Of a stretch of 64,000 nt of DNA, positions 35,829 through 46,043 are shown piece by piece. The stretch covers positions 2,170,001 to 2,234,000 of the forward strand of contig JAMSLZ010000002.1 of assembly GCA_026027325.1 (NCBI GenBank), given 5' to 3'. Below the pieces are notes generated by a model that made no database searches, had not been told where the DNA came from, and was given only the letters and a program-made list of their open reading frames with translations. The stretch's first letter is position 1. Each line of letters begins with the position of its first letter. Source of the DNA: Actinomucor elegans. Its lineage: Eukaryota; Mucoromycota; Mucoromycetes; Mucorales; Mucoraceae. Position numbers and translations under genes: made by a program.

Positions 35829-37470
35829 GGTCTGTAAGATAAAAAGAAAGAGTGAGAAAGGGGAATTTTATAAAGCAGCTCTTAAGAACCATTCGGCTAT
35901 TCAAAAATTCCTCATGACGTTCACTGTATGACAGAGCCAATCAAAGTGTATTGAATAAGAGGCAGGGATAGAAAGATAATGGGATTTGCAGGCACTATCA
36001 AGAGAGAGAACTTGTTCTAATCAAGTATATTGATATAATAACTAGCTCAATTCAAATGAATCATATCTAGTTCCCAGATAAATGCTCTGTTTAAATCAAC
36101 CTTTTTGGCTATTTGCTTACTATTGAAGCTGTACACACTAGTATGAACATCATTTGGAAGTTTTTCATATACTTGAATATAAAAAAGCCGAATGCGAACT
36201 TTGATATGTCTGGAACAAAATTGCATTATACAATATACTTTTAAAATGTCGTATATTATGTACTATCATAAAGATAAACCATTACTACTCCGCTGCTTTC
36301 ACATGTCCTTATTGGATATCCGTCATTTCAACAAATTAGTCCGTCTGAAGATTGTTAGGATTTCAATTTTTTATGTTTTTTTTTCGGCATGGACATTGGT
36401 CCGGCTTTAATTGATACAAACCACTGATAAGCAAAAAGTCCTGCGACAAATCTTGTATAAAATCCAATTGCGCATTGAAGGAAGTAAAAATGGTACTATA
36501 ATTCCTTCAATTAGATGGATTCTATGGACTAAAATTCGAAATTTCCAATCTTATAAGAATACAACTATAGTTCACATATTATTATATAAAAATACAACAG
36601 TGTAATCTCTAATGACCTCGAATCACAATTATCTGAATATAAAGACGCAGAAAAATAATTACGATCTGTATAATAAAAAAAAAAAGGCGGTCTTTGAATG
36701 AAATGACTCCAGGAAGTTTCTCTAGGAAATCTTTCTCATTTTCCAAACTCTCAGGCTTGCGATCGATATTGGTAACTTGTCGCAACAAATTAGCAGTACA
36801 GGGTCAAAATTAACTGCCGCATCTATTGCATCTATTATTTAGTTAATGTAGAAAAAAATATGCTGTAGTTTAATGAAGCACTGATTTACACACACTTCTA
36901 TTATACCAGTAAATCGCTCGACAGATCCCAGTCAAACTATTCATTTGACAAGTCATTTATATTCAGAGTAAAGTGACATGCCTATTGCCACATTTGATAA
37001 ACTTAAATACAGCCAACATATTTTATTTATCAATAATTATTCTATACAATATTAGGGATGCATCTCCAGATCCCTCGATCGATCTCGGTCAATCTTTGCA
37101 AGTAATTAGTACAACTGGTACAGAATGCACTGCTGAATCTATTCGAACATTAGGCCTACTTCAATACAATTGTTACTTGTGGATAGGCTCGGATTTATGG
37201 CCTTCATTGCCTAAATGGCTTTAAGCTTTCGTTTTGAATGAACAAATGCAGCTACATCGTTTCTGCTTACAATATCATGGTGACGAACGATTATCAACTT
37301 TAGTAAAATATAATTGAAGATTGTGTAATAGGAATAAATAGAACAATGCAAAACTTAAGGATAAAAGGCGACAAAAGAGATAAATTCACACAGTAACTTC
37401 TTTATCTTACATGGTTACACACATAAAAATATACCAATTATAGTTTTTACAGTTATATATTTTCTGTGAT
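35829..37470. other. Intergenic, nothing recognised
   Basis: About 1.6 kb without a supported exon. The plus-strand frames at 36192-36605 and 36973-37224 are AT-driven, with no family resemblance and no coherent splice partners. Confidence 0.5.
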
Positions 37471-38036
37471 TTAACTACCACGATAAGTAGTATAAGAATA
37501 AGGACTGATCAACAAGGGAATATGGTAATGCTGTTCAGGATTAGCAAGCTCAAAAACAATCTAGTAAATGTTAGAACGTATACTTGTGTATATAATATAT
37601 CTACTTACTTGAACATAAGGATAGAAACATTCTTGACCAAGCTTAGCAAAGAAAGCTTGGGTTTCAAAAGTAACGCGGTAAATGCCCTTCTCAGCCTTAT
37701 ATCCTTCAGGCAATAAAGTAGGACAACGGCCATCACTGTTTGTTTGACTATTGATGCATTTTATCAATATAAAGTCCTGTCATTTCCTATCATACTTACG
37801 ATGTAGAGAGGGTTGAGAATTCACCAGAAGGACTCAACTTTTCAATCTTGACATCAATATTTTGGCCAGGTGTACCAATGGAGGCAATAAGGACGTGACA
37901 AGTAATAGGACTCTTGTGTGTAGACATTGTAGGCTATTTCGCCAACGGCATTAGACATATGCATATAGTGAACGGATTTACGTAGTACCTTCAAATGTTT
38001 TTTAACGTTTTCAAGACGAGAGGAAGCAGAAGACAT
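37471..38036 (-). CDS. 5-hydroxyisourate hydrolase (transthyretin-like), PTS2 signal
   Basis: Four exons: 37989-38036, 37800-37933, 37609-37747, 37471-37560; total 411 nt, 136 residues. The core starts SPITCHVLIASIGTPGQNID (catalytic His in CHVL), continues TNSDGRC and FETQAFF, and ends HYHIPLLISPYSYTTYRGS, the catalytic YRGS tail of HIUases. The enzyme hydrolyses 5-hydroxyisourate after urate oxidase in purine breakdown. Exon 1 adds MSSASSRLENVKKHLK; residues 7-15, RLENVKKHL, fit the PTS2 consensus R-L-x5-H-L exactly, so peroxisomal import is expected, as for plant and animal homologues. A TA repeat lies upstream at about 38161-38185. Confidence 0.92.
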
Positions 38037-38312
38037 GATTTAAAAGAGAAAAAAGAGAGGAAAATAACAGATGGATCGCTTTTATAGTGCGTTCTCGGCT
38101 AGTGGACTGCTATTTCACGTGACCTATCAAGTATAGCCCTTCTTACTTCTACTTTTACACTTATATATATATATATATATATATAATAATTCTCGGACGC
38201 TATTTCCTCTCCATTCATTCTGTCAAATTGTTTTATAATAACCAAGTAATTCCTTATTTCTTTCTGATTTTTATTAATAAATTGGTTGTATCTGAAGTAG
38301 AGGCGAGTATAT

Positions 38313-38753
38313 CTAATGATGGTGAGCAGAAGCATCGTTCTAATAAAGACATAGCGTTAATGAATTGACATGTTATGTACAGACATAGGCACTTACAACG
38401 ATAGGAGGAAGGTTACGTTCCCACTTGGTACCCTCAGGACCCAAAGGCACTATTGAAAATAATAAATCAGTAACCATTTTTTTTTCTTGTATTCGATAAA
38501 AATCAACTGTCAAATTACATTTGTAAGGATCGGGATGAGCCCAGTCTTGAAGCTCCTTTTCGGCCTTTTGAACAAGAGCTTGAATTTCCTTGGGATTAGT
38601 GACATTCTTGTTGTGTTCGAATTGAGCTCTGATTTGCAAAGCCTTTTGACGCCACAAATCACGTTGAATGTACCAGTCGAGTGAGAGCTTCAATGAGCGT
38701 TTATAAAGTGATTGGACTTGCAAACGGTGAGCTGCTGATACTGGGGTTGACAT
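38313..38753 (-). CDS. NDUFB9: Complex I accessory subunit NDUFB9 (B22, LYR family)
   Basis: Three exons: 38519-38753, 38397-38449, 38313-38339; total 315 nt, 104 residues. The LYR-family start is HRLQVQSLYKRSLKLSLDWY (LYK as in human NDUFB9). IQRDLWRQKALQIRAQFEHN follows, then DWAHPDPYK and GPEGTKWERNLPP, matching human HPQPY...SPGGTSYER. NDUFB9 is a membrane-arm accessory subunit of mitochondrial NADH dehydrogenase. The protein ends soon after the PPGG-like region with a His-rich tail (NDASAHHH) encoded by a 27-nt final exon, shorter than the animal protein. Confidence 0.88.
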
Positions 38754-39427
38754 TTTTCCTGGTAATATAAGAGAAGAGGTTGAACAAACAGAAAAAATCA
38801 AAACAACCTCCTCCAAAAGATCAATTGAAGCTCAGGCTCGAGGAAACCCCAAGCGTTCTGGTGACGTCGCTGTATTTTGTTGGGTTTCAAATAGTTGCAA
38901 GGTTTACCCAACGTTTCTTGGCCATATGTATGCATTAATGATAAAAGATCGTACTCTTTAGACATCGTCTCTCGCTAAACTAGGATTAACAAAGGAACGA
39001 GATATAGTTTAATATATTTTTTAAACTTTCTTATTTCAAGCTGTCATTAAAACTATCTAATTACATTTTTTTAGCATCTGTTATTTAACGTTTAGTATGT
39101 TTTCAGTTCGATTTTTACATCATTAAATACACAATTCAAATATATATATATATATATATATATTTTCAATTATATATTACAAGAAAGTTATGTTAAAGCA
39201 AATGGAGGCACTTGTATCTTGATTTTTTTTTATAGTTTCTTCAGTGACGACTAACCAAGAACGGTCGCATCAATTGCTAATACTGATATGACAATGACTG
39301 ACTAAATATTCACTCATTCATAATAAAAAAAAAACTAGGAACCAATAAAAAAATTCTAGCTTTGGACGTCTAAATCCCACAAATATGCGCGCTCTATATA
39401 CCGGTAAATCCAATTAGCTGATTACCT
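38754..39427. repeat. Intergenic with (TA)n microsatellite
   Basis: A TA run lies at about 39140-39163. The left end presumably carries the NDUFB9 promoter. No exon was recognised. Confidence 0.5.
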
Positions 39428-39760
39428 ATGGCTCCTACAGAACACAGAAGGCGTGTACACCGCCTTTTACATAGAATTAATCCAATATTATCTGCTTGTC
39501 CAATCTGCCACTCAGTACCAGAAAGTGATTACCACTTCTCAGCTGGTTGCTTTTACAAGAGTATTCTATGGAATCGTATATTAGATCAGTTATCTTTGTC
39601 TGTAGTCTTCCCAAATCTGGACGAAATATAGAGAGCCCTAATCTCACAAAACTGCCCGTAATGGCCCAGAGTCTGGTATGTTGCCTCACTAATACAATGA
39701 TTACTACTTCCCATTGATAGCCACCCTTTTTCAAAGGATTTGGACGTATCCTTATACATG
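39428..39760 (+). mobile_element. LINE retrotransposon C-terminal fragment, decayed
   Basis: The frame reads EHRRRVHRLLHRINPILS, then CPICHSVPESDYHFSAGC and LWNRIL, the zinc-knuckle-like end (C-x2-C...H-x4-C) found after reverse transcriptase in zygomycete non-LTR elements. The reading continues past several stops with recognisable LINE-tail text (RALISQNCP, WPRVWYVASL). No RT core, endonuclease or poly-A tail is attached, so this is a 3' relic. Open frames on the opposite strand (39477-39890, 39901-40167) are shadows or chance. Confidence 0.6.
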
Positions 39761-41038
39761 TATTCTTGCCCACGCCTGTTTTGCCTTGGATATCCACTAT
39801 AGCTGAAACCATCACTTTGCTTCTCGTAATTACTTTATCTACAAAGTACTCCCAACAATAGTTATAACCAGAAGATGATAATCGGCTCATATTAATTTAA
39901 TTAAGTAAATACCCATTTAATACAAAAAAAAAATACAACGACATAAATGCTTTGAATACTTGATAAGAAAGATTTTCTCCATTTTGAAGGTAAGATCAGG
40001 CTTTTTCTAAGTATTGTCTCGGAGAAAAGACGAGAATAAAGAGAGGCTCCGGTGGTTGTCATGCCAACTGTGTTGAAAATGAACAGTGAGGGTCTATTGT
40101 TATCTTGCTGTACAACAGTATTAAAGACAAGGTTTACCCTTATAGGGACGTCTTTGGCTTCCCGCACTACTCGTTTCTACATATGACTCTTTATTTATTT
40201 TAAATACAAAATGCTTATCAAATATGATATATTAACTAATAATACAATATAAAATAATAGCCAAAGATTACTCTGCAAGACATGGAGAGGTTCTATTTCG
40301 GCTCAAAACAGATTTGGGACAGAAAACTATTGAATTATCAATAGCCAACCAAAAGACATGTTCAAAGATGTCGGTTTTTTGTAAGCAATTTTTGAGACGC
40401 AATATCACAATGTGAATTAGCTAGTGGTAATTTTTCTCGGATTTTATGTTACCAATTGAAATCTTTTCTATGTCCAGTAATGGCTTAGAGAGGCACAGTG
40501 CATACCAACAAAATTTATAGAAAAATTAGCTATGAATCTAATGGCATACAGATTATGGTGTAGCTAATGTATAAATGCGAAGACTAGTTGATTTGCATTG
40601 GTTTCTTAGCTTTAAAGCAGATAGATGATCAATCTCAATTGCAAATACTTTTACATGAGCCAATGTTATATTGCATACTTCAAAAAATTTACCTATACCT
40701 CACTAAAAAAAAATACTCGGCTTGAGACAATGTGAGTTTTTGGAGTAATCATTATCATCACCATATTTTTCAAGAAAAAATACTGTAAATATGCAATGAT
40801 TTTGATTGGCTGGCGGAGGTTCACATACGCGTCACCCTCTTCCTCCTACTATTTGATGGATTGAATGAACCGCCTTATGAAATTTTTAGATAACTATAAT
40901 TCCACTACTGGCATATGGTTATGTCATTAATTCTAGAGGACATATATAATGAGATGATATTTATGTTTATTCAGATGTTTTCATAGAGAAAGGTATAAAG
41001 AATTGTAATAGAAAGCGCATTTCTAAGAAAACTATCAG
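39761..41038. other. Intergenic, nothing recognised
   Basis: AT-rich spacer after the LINE fragment. It may contain more of the decayed element near its left end but nothing identifiable. Confidence 0.45.
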
Positions 41039-41467
41039 TTATGGCGAATCGGAATTGCCAAAGATATCATGGTATGGTGAAGATGCAGGTTCATCGTACA
41101 TATCCATAGCTGGTGGGCGCATTGATGTATATAGGTTATCACTATCTATTTGTGGTGACTGAATATAAGCATCGTTCAGATCTTGGAATTCTTCTTCTAT
41201 CATGTCCTCTTCATTCGTATCTTGTGGCTGCCTTGCTACCATCATTTCTTCATCATCCTCTTCGTCTTGATCCACTATATTCGTTACTTTTATAGGCAAC
41301 GCAGCCCGACCGCGTATCTGGATGGTGGTACCCACTTGAATATCGGCTTGTCTTTTTTCAGCTAGCTTTTCTTCTAATTCTGTAATTTCGTCTACAACTT
41401 CTCGAGTTGTTGGTTTGTGTAAATACCACCGAGATCTACTACTGACAGAAGTTAATGAAGGGTACAT
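41039..41467 (-). CDS. Small acidic protein, APC15/Mnd2-like
   Basis: A single exon of 142 residues. The start is MYPSLTSVSSRSRWYLHKPT, followed by a short coiled coil (EVVDEITELEEKLAEKRQAD), GRAALPIKV and a long acidic stretch (DQDEEDDEEMM, NEEDMIEEEFQDLNDAY). The order is an aromatic R/LW-Y/F box with nearby Pro, then a helix, then a PI motif, then an acidic tail. It parallels ANAPC15, a small APC/C subunit that helps release the mitotic checkpoint complex. The match is by layout and a few residues, so it is tentative. The ATG at 41467 was preferred to a far-upstream in-frame start. It is divergent from the HP1 gene, 128 bp between ATGs. Confidence 0.5.
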   Translation of the reverse strand: MYPSLTSVSSRSRWYLHKPTTREVVDEITELEEKLAEKRQADIQVGTTIQIRGRAALPIKVTNIVDQDEEDDEEMMVARQPQDTNEEDMIEEEFQDLNDAYIQSPQIDSDNLYTSMRPPAMDMYDEPASSPYHDIFGNSDSP

Positions 41468-41595
41468 TTTACTATAATGGAGAAAGTAAAGACTGAGAAA
41501 TAAAAACGCTATTTTCTCAGTGACTTTTTTTCTGTAGCTTTTTACCCGCACTTGGATCATTTTCTTTCTTTTAACATAAGGCATTCTATTATACG

Positions 41596-42395
41596 ATGAG
41601 CACCAACTCAAATAACACACCATTAAGCGAGGAAGATGCTGTTTATGAAGTTGAAAAAATATGCAACCATCGTCGGTCAAAAATAAACAGTGTATGCTAT
41701 TGATAAAAACGCGTTTTTATATTTGATAGCTGACATTTGTTCATTAATCTTTTCTTTTTTTTTAAAAAAAAAAGAATCTAGTTGAATATTTGATCAAGTG
41801 GAAAGATTATGATGCCAAATATAATACTTGGGAAAAGGAAACCAACATGTAAACCACTAAATGAAACGGATCATTGTTCGCGTAACTTACTATATCATGT
41901 AGTTATTCAAAAGGATTGATATTAGAATACTGGAAGAAACAGCCTTACACTTTGGAATCATTCAGAAGCGAAACAAAAAAGAGACCAGCAAATGCCAGTA
42001 ATCATAATGGTGGCGCTAGCCCGCGGAAGAGATCCGCTACTGCATCGCCTGCCCTATCATCAAGTTCTAAATTAGAACAACGACAACAACTCATCAAGGA
42101 AATCAAAGCTTCACAATTATCTGCAGCACCTCCAACAGGATATACATGGTCTGATATACAAGCCATTGTCAATGTTTTCCACACACCACCCAATGTCTAC
42201 TTTGCTGAGGTGGAATGGCCAAAGCAAACCAAAACTACTTATATTCCCACTCGAATCATCAAGAAATATAATCCATTGAAGGTACTTGAACATTACTATA
42301 ATAAAAAAAATATCCCCCCCCTTTTTTTTTGGCTAATCATCGTCTTGTAGCTGATTAAATACTATGAAAGTAAGCTTGAATTTAGCTTTCCATAA
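41596..42395 (+). CDS. HP1/Swi6-like chromodomain protein
   Basis: Four exons: 41596-41689, 41782-41848, 41903-42281, 42351-42395; total 585 nt, 194 residues. The chromodomain is split over three exons: VYEVEKICNHRRSK, IEYLIKWKDYDAKYNTWEKE and ILEYWKKQ, with the aromatic cage positions Y, W and Y in place. A basic Ser-rich hinge (SPRKRSATASPALSSSS) follows. The C-terminal YTWSDIQAIVNVFHTPPNVY, FAEVEWP and IIKKYNPLKLIKYYESKLEF is a chromoshadow-like dimerisation domain. HP1 proteins bind H3K9-methylated nucleosomes and build heterochromatin. RFC3 starts 110 bp downstream on the same strand. Confidence 0.88.
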
Positions 42396-42505
42396 ACCGA
42401 GCGTAAGAACACCAGTCACGACATGAAAGTATAGAAAAAAAATTACGCGTTTTTTGAAATAAACGCGACGCTTTCTCTTACACATAAAAAAAAAACCATT
42501 CTCAA

Positions 42506-43972
42506 ATGAGTCTTTGGGCAGATAAATATAAGCCAAAAACGCTTGACCAGCTTTCTTACCACAAAGACTTGTCTGCTCATTTGAAGAGACTGGTAATAAT
42601 AGAAGCATAGCCATAAAAATACATGCACCTAAAACGCGCAATTGCATAGGCCAATTCAGATAACTTTCCTCACATGCTGTTCTATGGTCCTTCAGGTGCT
42701 GGTAAAAAGACTCGTCTAACAGCTGTCTTGAGAGAAATTTTTGGACCTGCTGTTGATAAAGCAAGTACCTCTTTTTGTTTCCATTCGCATAACATAAATG
42801 CTAATTCTTCTTTTGTTCCTTAGCTCAAAGTTGATCAACGTCAATTTGTTACAACTTCAAACCGTAAAATGATATTCACCGTAGTTTCTAGTAACTTTCA
42901 CTTGGAATTGAACCCAAGGTATGCTTATATCCATATATATGTGTGTCTCGATATCTCGGGATTTAGTGCGTTTTCTGATAGCTAGATAGTGATTTGGGCA
43001 TGTATGACCGTGTCATTGTTCAAGATGTTATTAAGAGTATTGCCCAAACACAGCAAATCGATACCAACGCCAAACATCAGTTCAAAGGTTCGCTATTTCC
43101 CAAAACTCAAAAAGATCAACCCACTGATATATACGATTTCTTCTAGTGGTGATCATTGATCAAGCAGATGAATTAACTCGAGAAGCACAGGCAGCACTTC
43201 GTCGCACCATGGAGAAATATACCTCGTCCATGCGATTGATCCTTTGTTGTAATAGTTTAAGTAAAATCATTGCGCCTGTTCGATCTCGTTGTTTGTTGAT
43301 GCGCGTCGGAAGACCCGAGACGGAAGAAGTAGTTCGTGTATTGCAAGATGTAGCTAACAAAGAAGGTATTCGATTACATGAAACCTTGGCAACTAATATC
43401 GCTGAACAAGCAGAAAGAAATCTGCGCGCTGCGTTACTATCACTGGAAAGCACAGCAGTTCGACAGTAAGTATAGCATTGGTCTTTGCATTAAAAAGAAA
43501 TTTTCTAATGATTGCATATACAGTTCTGATTTATCATCGATCAATCGACCTGAGGATTTGGATTGGGAAAAGGCAATTGCAAAGGTAGCGGCTTTGATTA
43601 TTGCAGAGCAAACACCTGCTCGCTTACTTCAAGTCCGAGGACATTTATATGATATTATCACCAAATGTATTCAACCGAGCGTTATTTTGAAGCGGTTATC
43701 GTTCTATTTGGTGGATCAAGTGCCTGAGCCTGTCAAGATTAAGATTATAGAACAAGCAGCCTTTCATGTAAGTCAAAAGATACAATTATAACAACGGCTT
43801 ATTTACTTTTTATCATACAGGAACATCGTTTACATTTAGGCAAAAAAGACATCTTTCATTTAGAAGCATTTGTAGCTAATGTGATGAGCATCTATAAAAG
43901 GTAAGTAATGGGCATTGCAATGTAACGCTCCAAACTAATATCGGCTGGTATAGATATTTGAATAACATGTAA
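42506..43972 (+). CDS. RFC3: Replication factor C subunit 3 (human RFC3, yeast Rfc5)
   Basis: Eight exons: 42506-42592, 42650-42760, 42824-42918, 42990-43087, 43147-43465, 43524-43767, 43821-43900, 43954-43972; total 1053 nt, 350 residues (human 356). It has [16 protein letters not shown], Walker [24 protein letters not shown] (a degenerate Walker B, as in this subunit family), [21 protein letters not shown] and the SRC arginine-finger motif PVRSRC. The collar region ends [21 protein letters not shown] loads PCNA on primed DNA and also works in alternative clamp loaders. Intron 2 (42761-42823) begins with GC (AAA|GCAAGT). The last exon is only 19 nt. Confidence 0.95.
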
Positions 43973-44033
43973 AGATACAGTAATAAAAGTATATATTTCA
44001 ATAGTATATTATTAAATGTGAGTCAATTGAGCC

Positions 44034-44915
44034 TTATTGTGATCTTCTTCTGCTTCCATTATTATTATTATGAGTCGAGAATATGGTATCTTCATTGTTA
44101 TATCCGGTAAAATTCAATTCTTCATCTACTGCCGCTGTTAACTTGGAATATTGAGTTTTGCCAATAGAAACATAATAGCAAGTAATCACATATGCAAAGT
44201 AAAACTAAGGGTCGGATTAGATTGAAACTATCAATGGTTTTACAGTGTGAGGGCTTACATGGATCACTCGAATAATGCATAGGCAAACGATACTAACGAC
44301 ACTTTCAATTCGAAATGCTTCATCATGCTGTAGTTTTCCTTTTGGGTCATTGCTTAATTCTGGCAAACTGTGATCGGTATACGCAAACCATTGCACTGCA
44401 AGATAGATACTGGTGACCGTACAGACAAACATATCGAACCAATAAAACAATGTATAGTAATGAACAATGTTGTATTTGCCCTATAGAAATCAAATTAGCC
44501 AGACCATCAAAACAAGTCAATTTGCATTTCAGATTACTTTGCTAACGCCGTAAAGACCGGCGACGAATATACCCAAAGCTAAGAGAGAATAAATATGGAT
44601 ACAAATAACAATGGGATCGCTGTAGTCGAGTGAAATGATCCCGTAGAAACCAGAAAGTTTATTCAGCTAAAATGAAATGGAAAAAAAAAAGTTTATTAGT
44701 TTATGCATCATCAAAAGACATTAGCGGCATTACAAGACCAAAGACGGTGATCAGGAAAACGCCTATTATTTATTTGTTTATTTATAGTATATATGCAAAA
44801 AATATAGTAAAGACCATTAGTACATATTACTCAATCTATAAATCAGCAAATGAGGATTACCTGTCTTTATAGGAATCATGAAGCAACAATTCCGTGATTG
44901 CGAAAACACTGCCAT
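44034..44915 (-). CDS. KEI1: Kei1-like IPC synthase regulatory subunit (DUF1753)
   Basis: Five exons: 44861-44915, 44734-44762, 44538-44666, 44259-44480, 44034-44204; total 606 nt, 201 residues. It has four hydrophobic segments: MIPIKTGVFLITVFGLLNKL (residues about 14-33), IHIYSLLALGIFVAGLYG, LFYWFDMFVCTVTSIYLAVQ and VSIVCLCIIRVIHFYFAYVI. The conserved WFAYTDHSLPEL loop and ESVVSI match fungal Kei1, which partners Aur1 in Golgi inositol-phosphorylceramide synthesis. A short polar C-tail follows. Exon 2 is 29 nt. It is convergent with RFC3, 61 bp between stops. Confidence 0.8.
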
Positions 44916-45707
44916 TGGAATTTATTGTATTAGTGTTAAGAAAAACAGGAAGAAAAGCTAAGGAATACTACCCAATTATCTGATTTTATGATTCACCGAA
45001 ATTGTTTAATTCGCTCTATTGAATTACCTTGGTATTGCTTGTCCGTGCTGTTGTGTGCGGGCCATGATCCGGTTGCCAATGAAATCGTTTCATTTTGATT
45101 TATCGGGGGTGTATTGTAGCCAATGAGAACTTTTGAAATAACCAAGAGAAAAGAAGAAAATATTAAACACAACCAGCGAGTGTCGATAGTGATCGTGTAC
45201 CTGTCAAACCGAGAGATGCAATAAATACATGCATCAAAAATGTAGCTTTTATCAATGTGGGCCGATATTTATTAATTAGTGTGATATAAAGCCAAGGCGC
45301 ACCAATAAAACAAGATCAATAATGCATAGTACACTGATTTTATTCTACCAACTAAATAATGATTCTAGTAGATGCGTTAATTCAGTCTAAATGTATACCA
45401 GCCATCAGATGTTACATGAGGACAAAATCGGCTAAAGGATCTATCGGTCATTAGATCCAAGCTATAAGAAGCACCTATAATTTAAAGTGTATACCTAATA
45501 TGCAATACACTCGTAATACTCCAGTCAAATAATAGATCTTGTAGTGGATGTACTGCTTCATTCTGAACACGTATTCTTTCCTACCTTCTCCTTTAAGCCT
45601 TCTTAAAACGTATATCAGCGCATTATAAAAGAAAAATACCATGGAGCAATAATGCATTTATATTCGAAACCAAAAATAAATCAAGAAAGATGAACTTTGA
45701 TCACCAT

Positions 45708-45747
<40 letters not shown>

Positions 45748-46043
45748 ACAGTATAGATTGTTAATATACACAATATGGCTTGAAAACATTTTCTACAATG
45801 ACTTTTAGTCTTTGGCATAAAATCGGTATTTCTCTATCGTATTGATATTTTTTCCTTAATAGGGTAAATCCGTTTATTCGAAAAGACCCTTTAAATGTTA
45901 TAGTGAGCGGTTTAAAAACCACTATTTTTACTTGATCCTTAACATTTGGCCACTGTATTGTCTCCAAAGATACAATCTCCGAAACTTTCATAAAAGGTAA
46001 TTGGCTTTGCCTATCCATTGGTTATCATTACACCGAGCTAGAT
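44916..46043. repeat. Intergenic with poly-A36 and an orphan ORF
   Basis: A run of 36 A lies at 45710-45745. Next to it a minus-strand ORF (45761-46018, 85 codons, ATG start) has no recognisable family, and its start lies only 25 bp from the start of the divergent F-box/ankyrin gene. It is not called as a gene. Confidence 0.5.

Noticed and set aside
39477..40167. Minus-strand ORFs of 137 and 88 codons opposite the LINE fragment
   Set aside because: The first is antisense to the LINE frame and a P-loop-like GKTGVGKNT string there lacks the rest of an ATPase. The second has no supporting features.
41468..41680. Upstream extension of the APC15-like frame
   Set aside because: It would run into the start of the divergent HP1 gene and encodes a hydrophobic, basic stretch unlike the family. 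The ATG at 41467 fits better.
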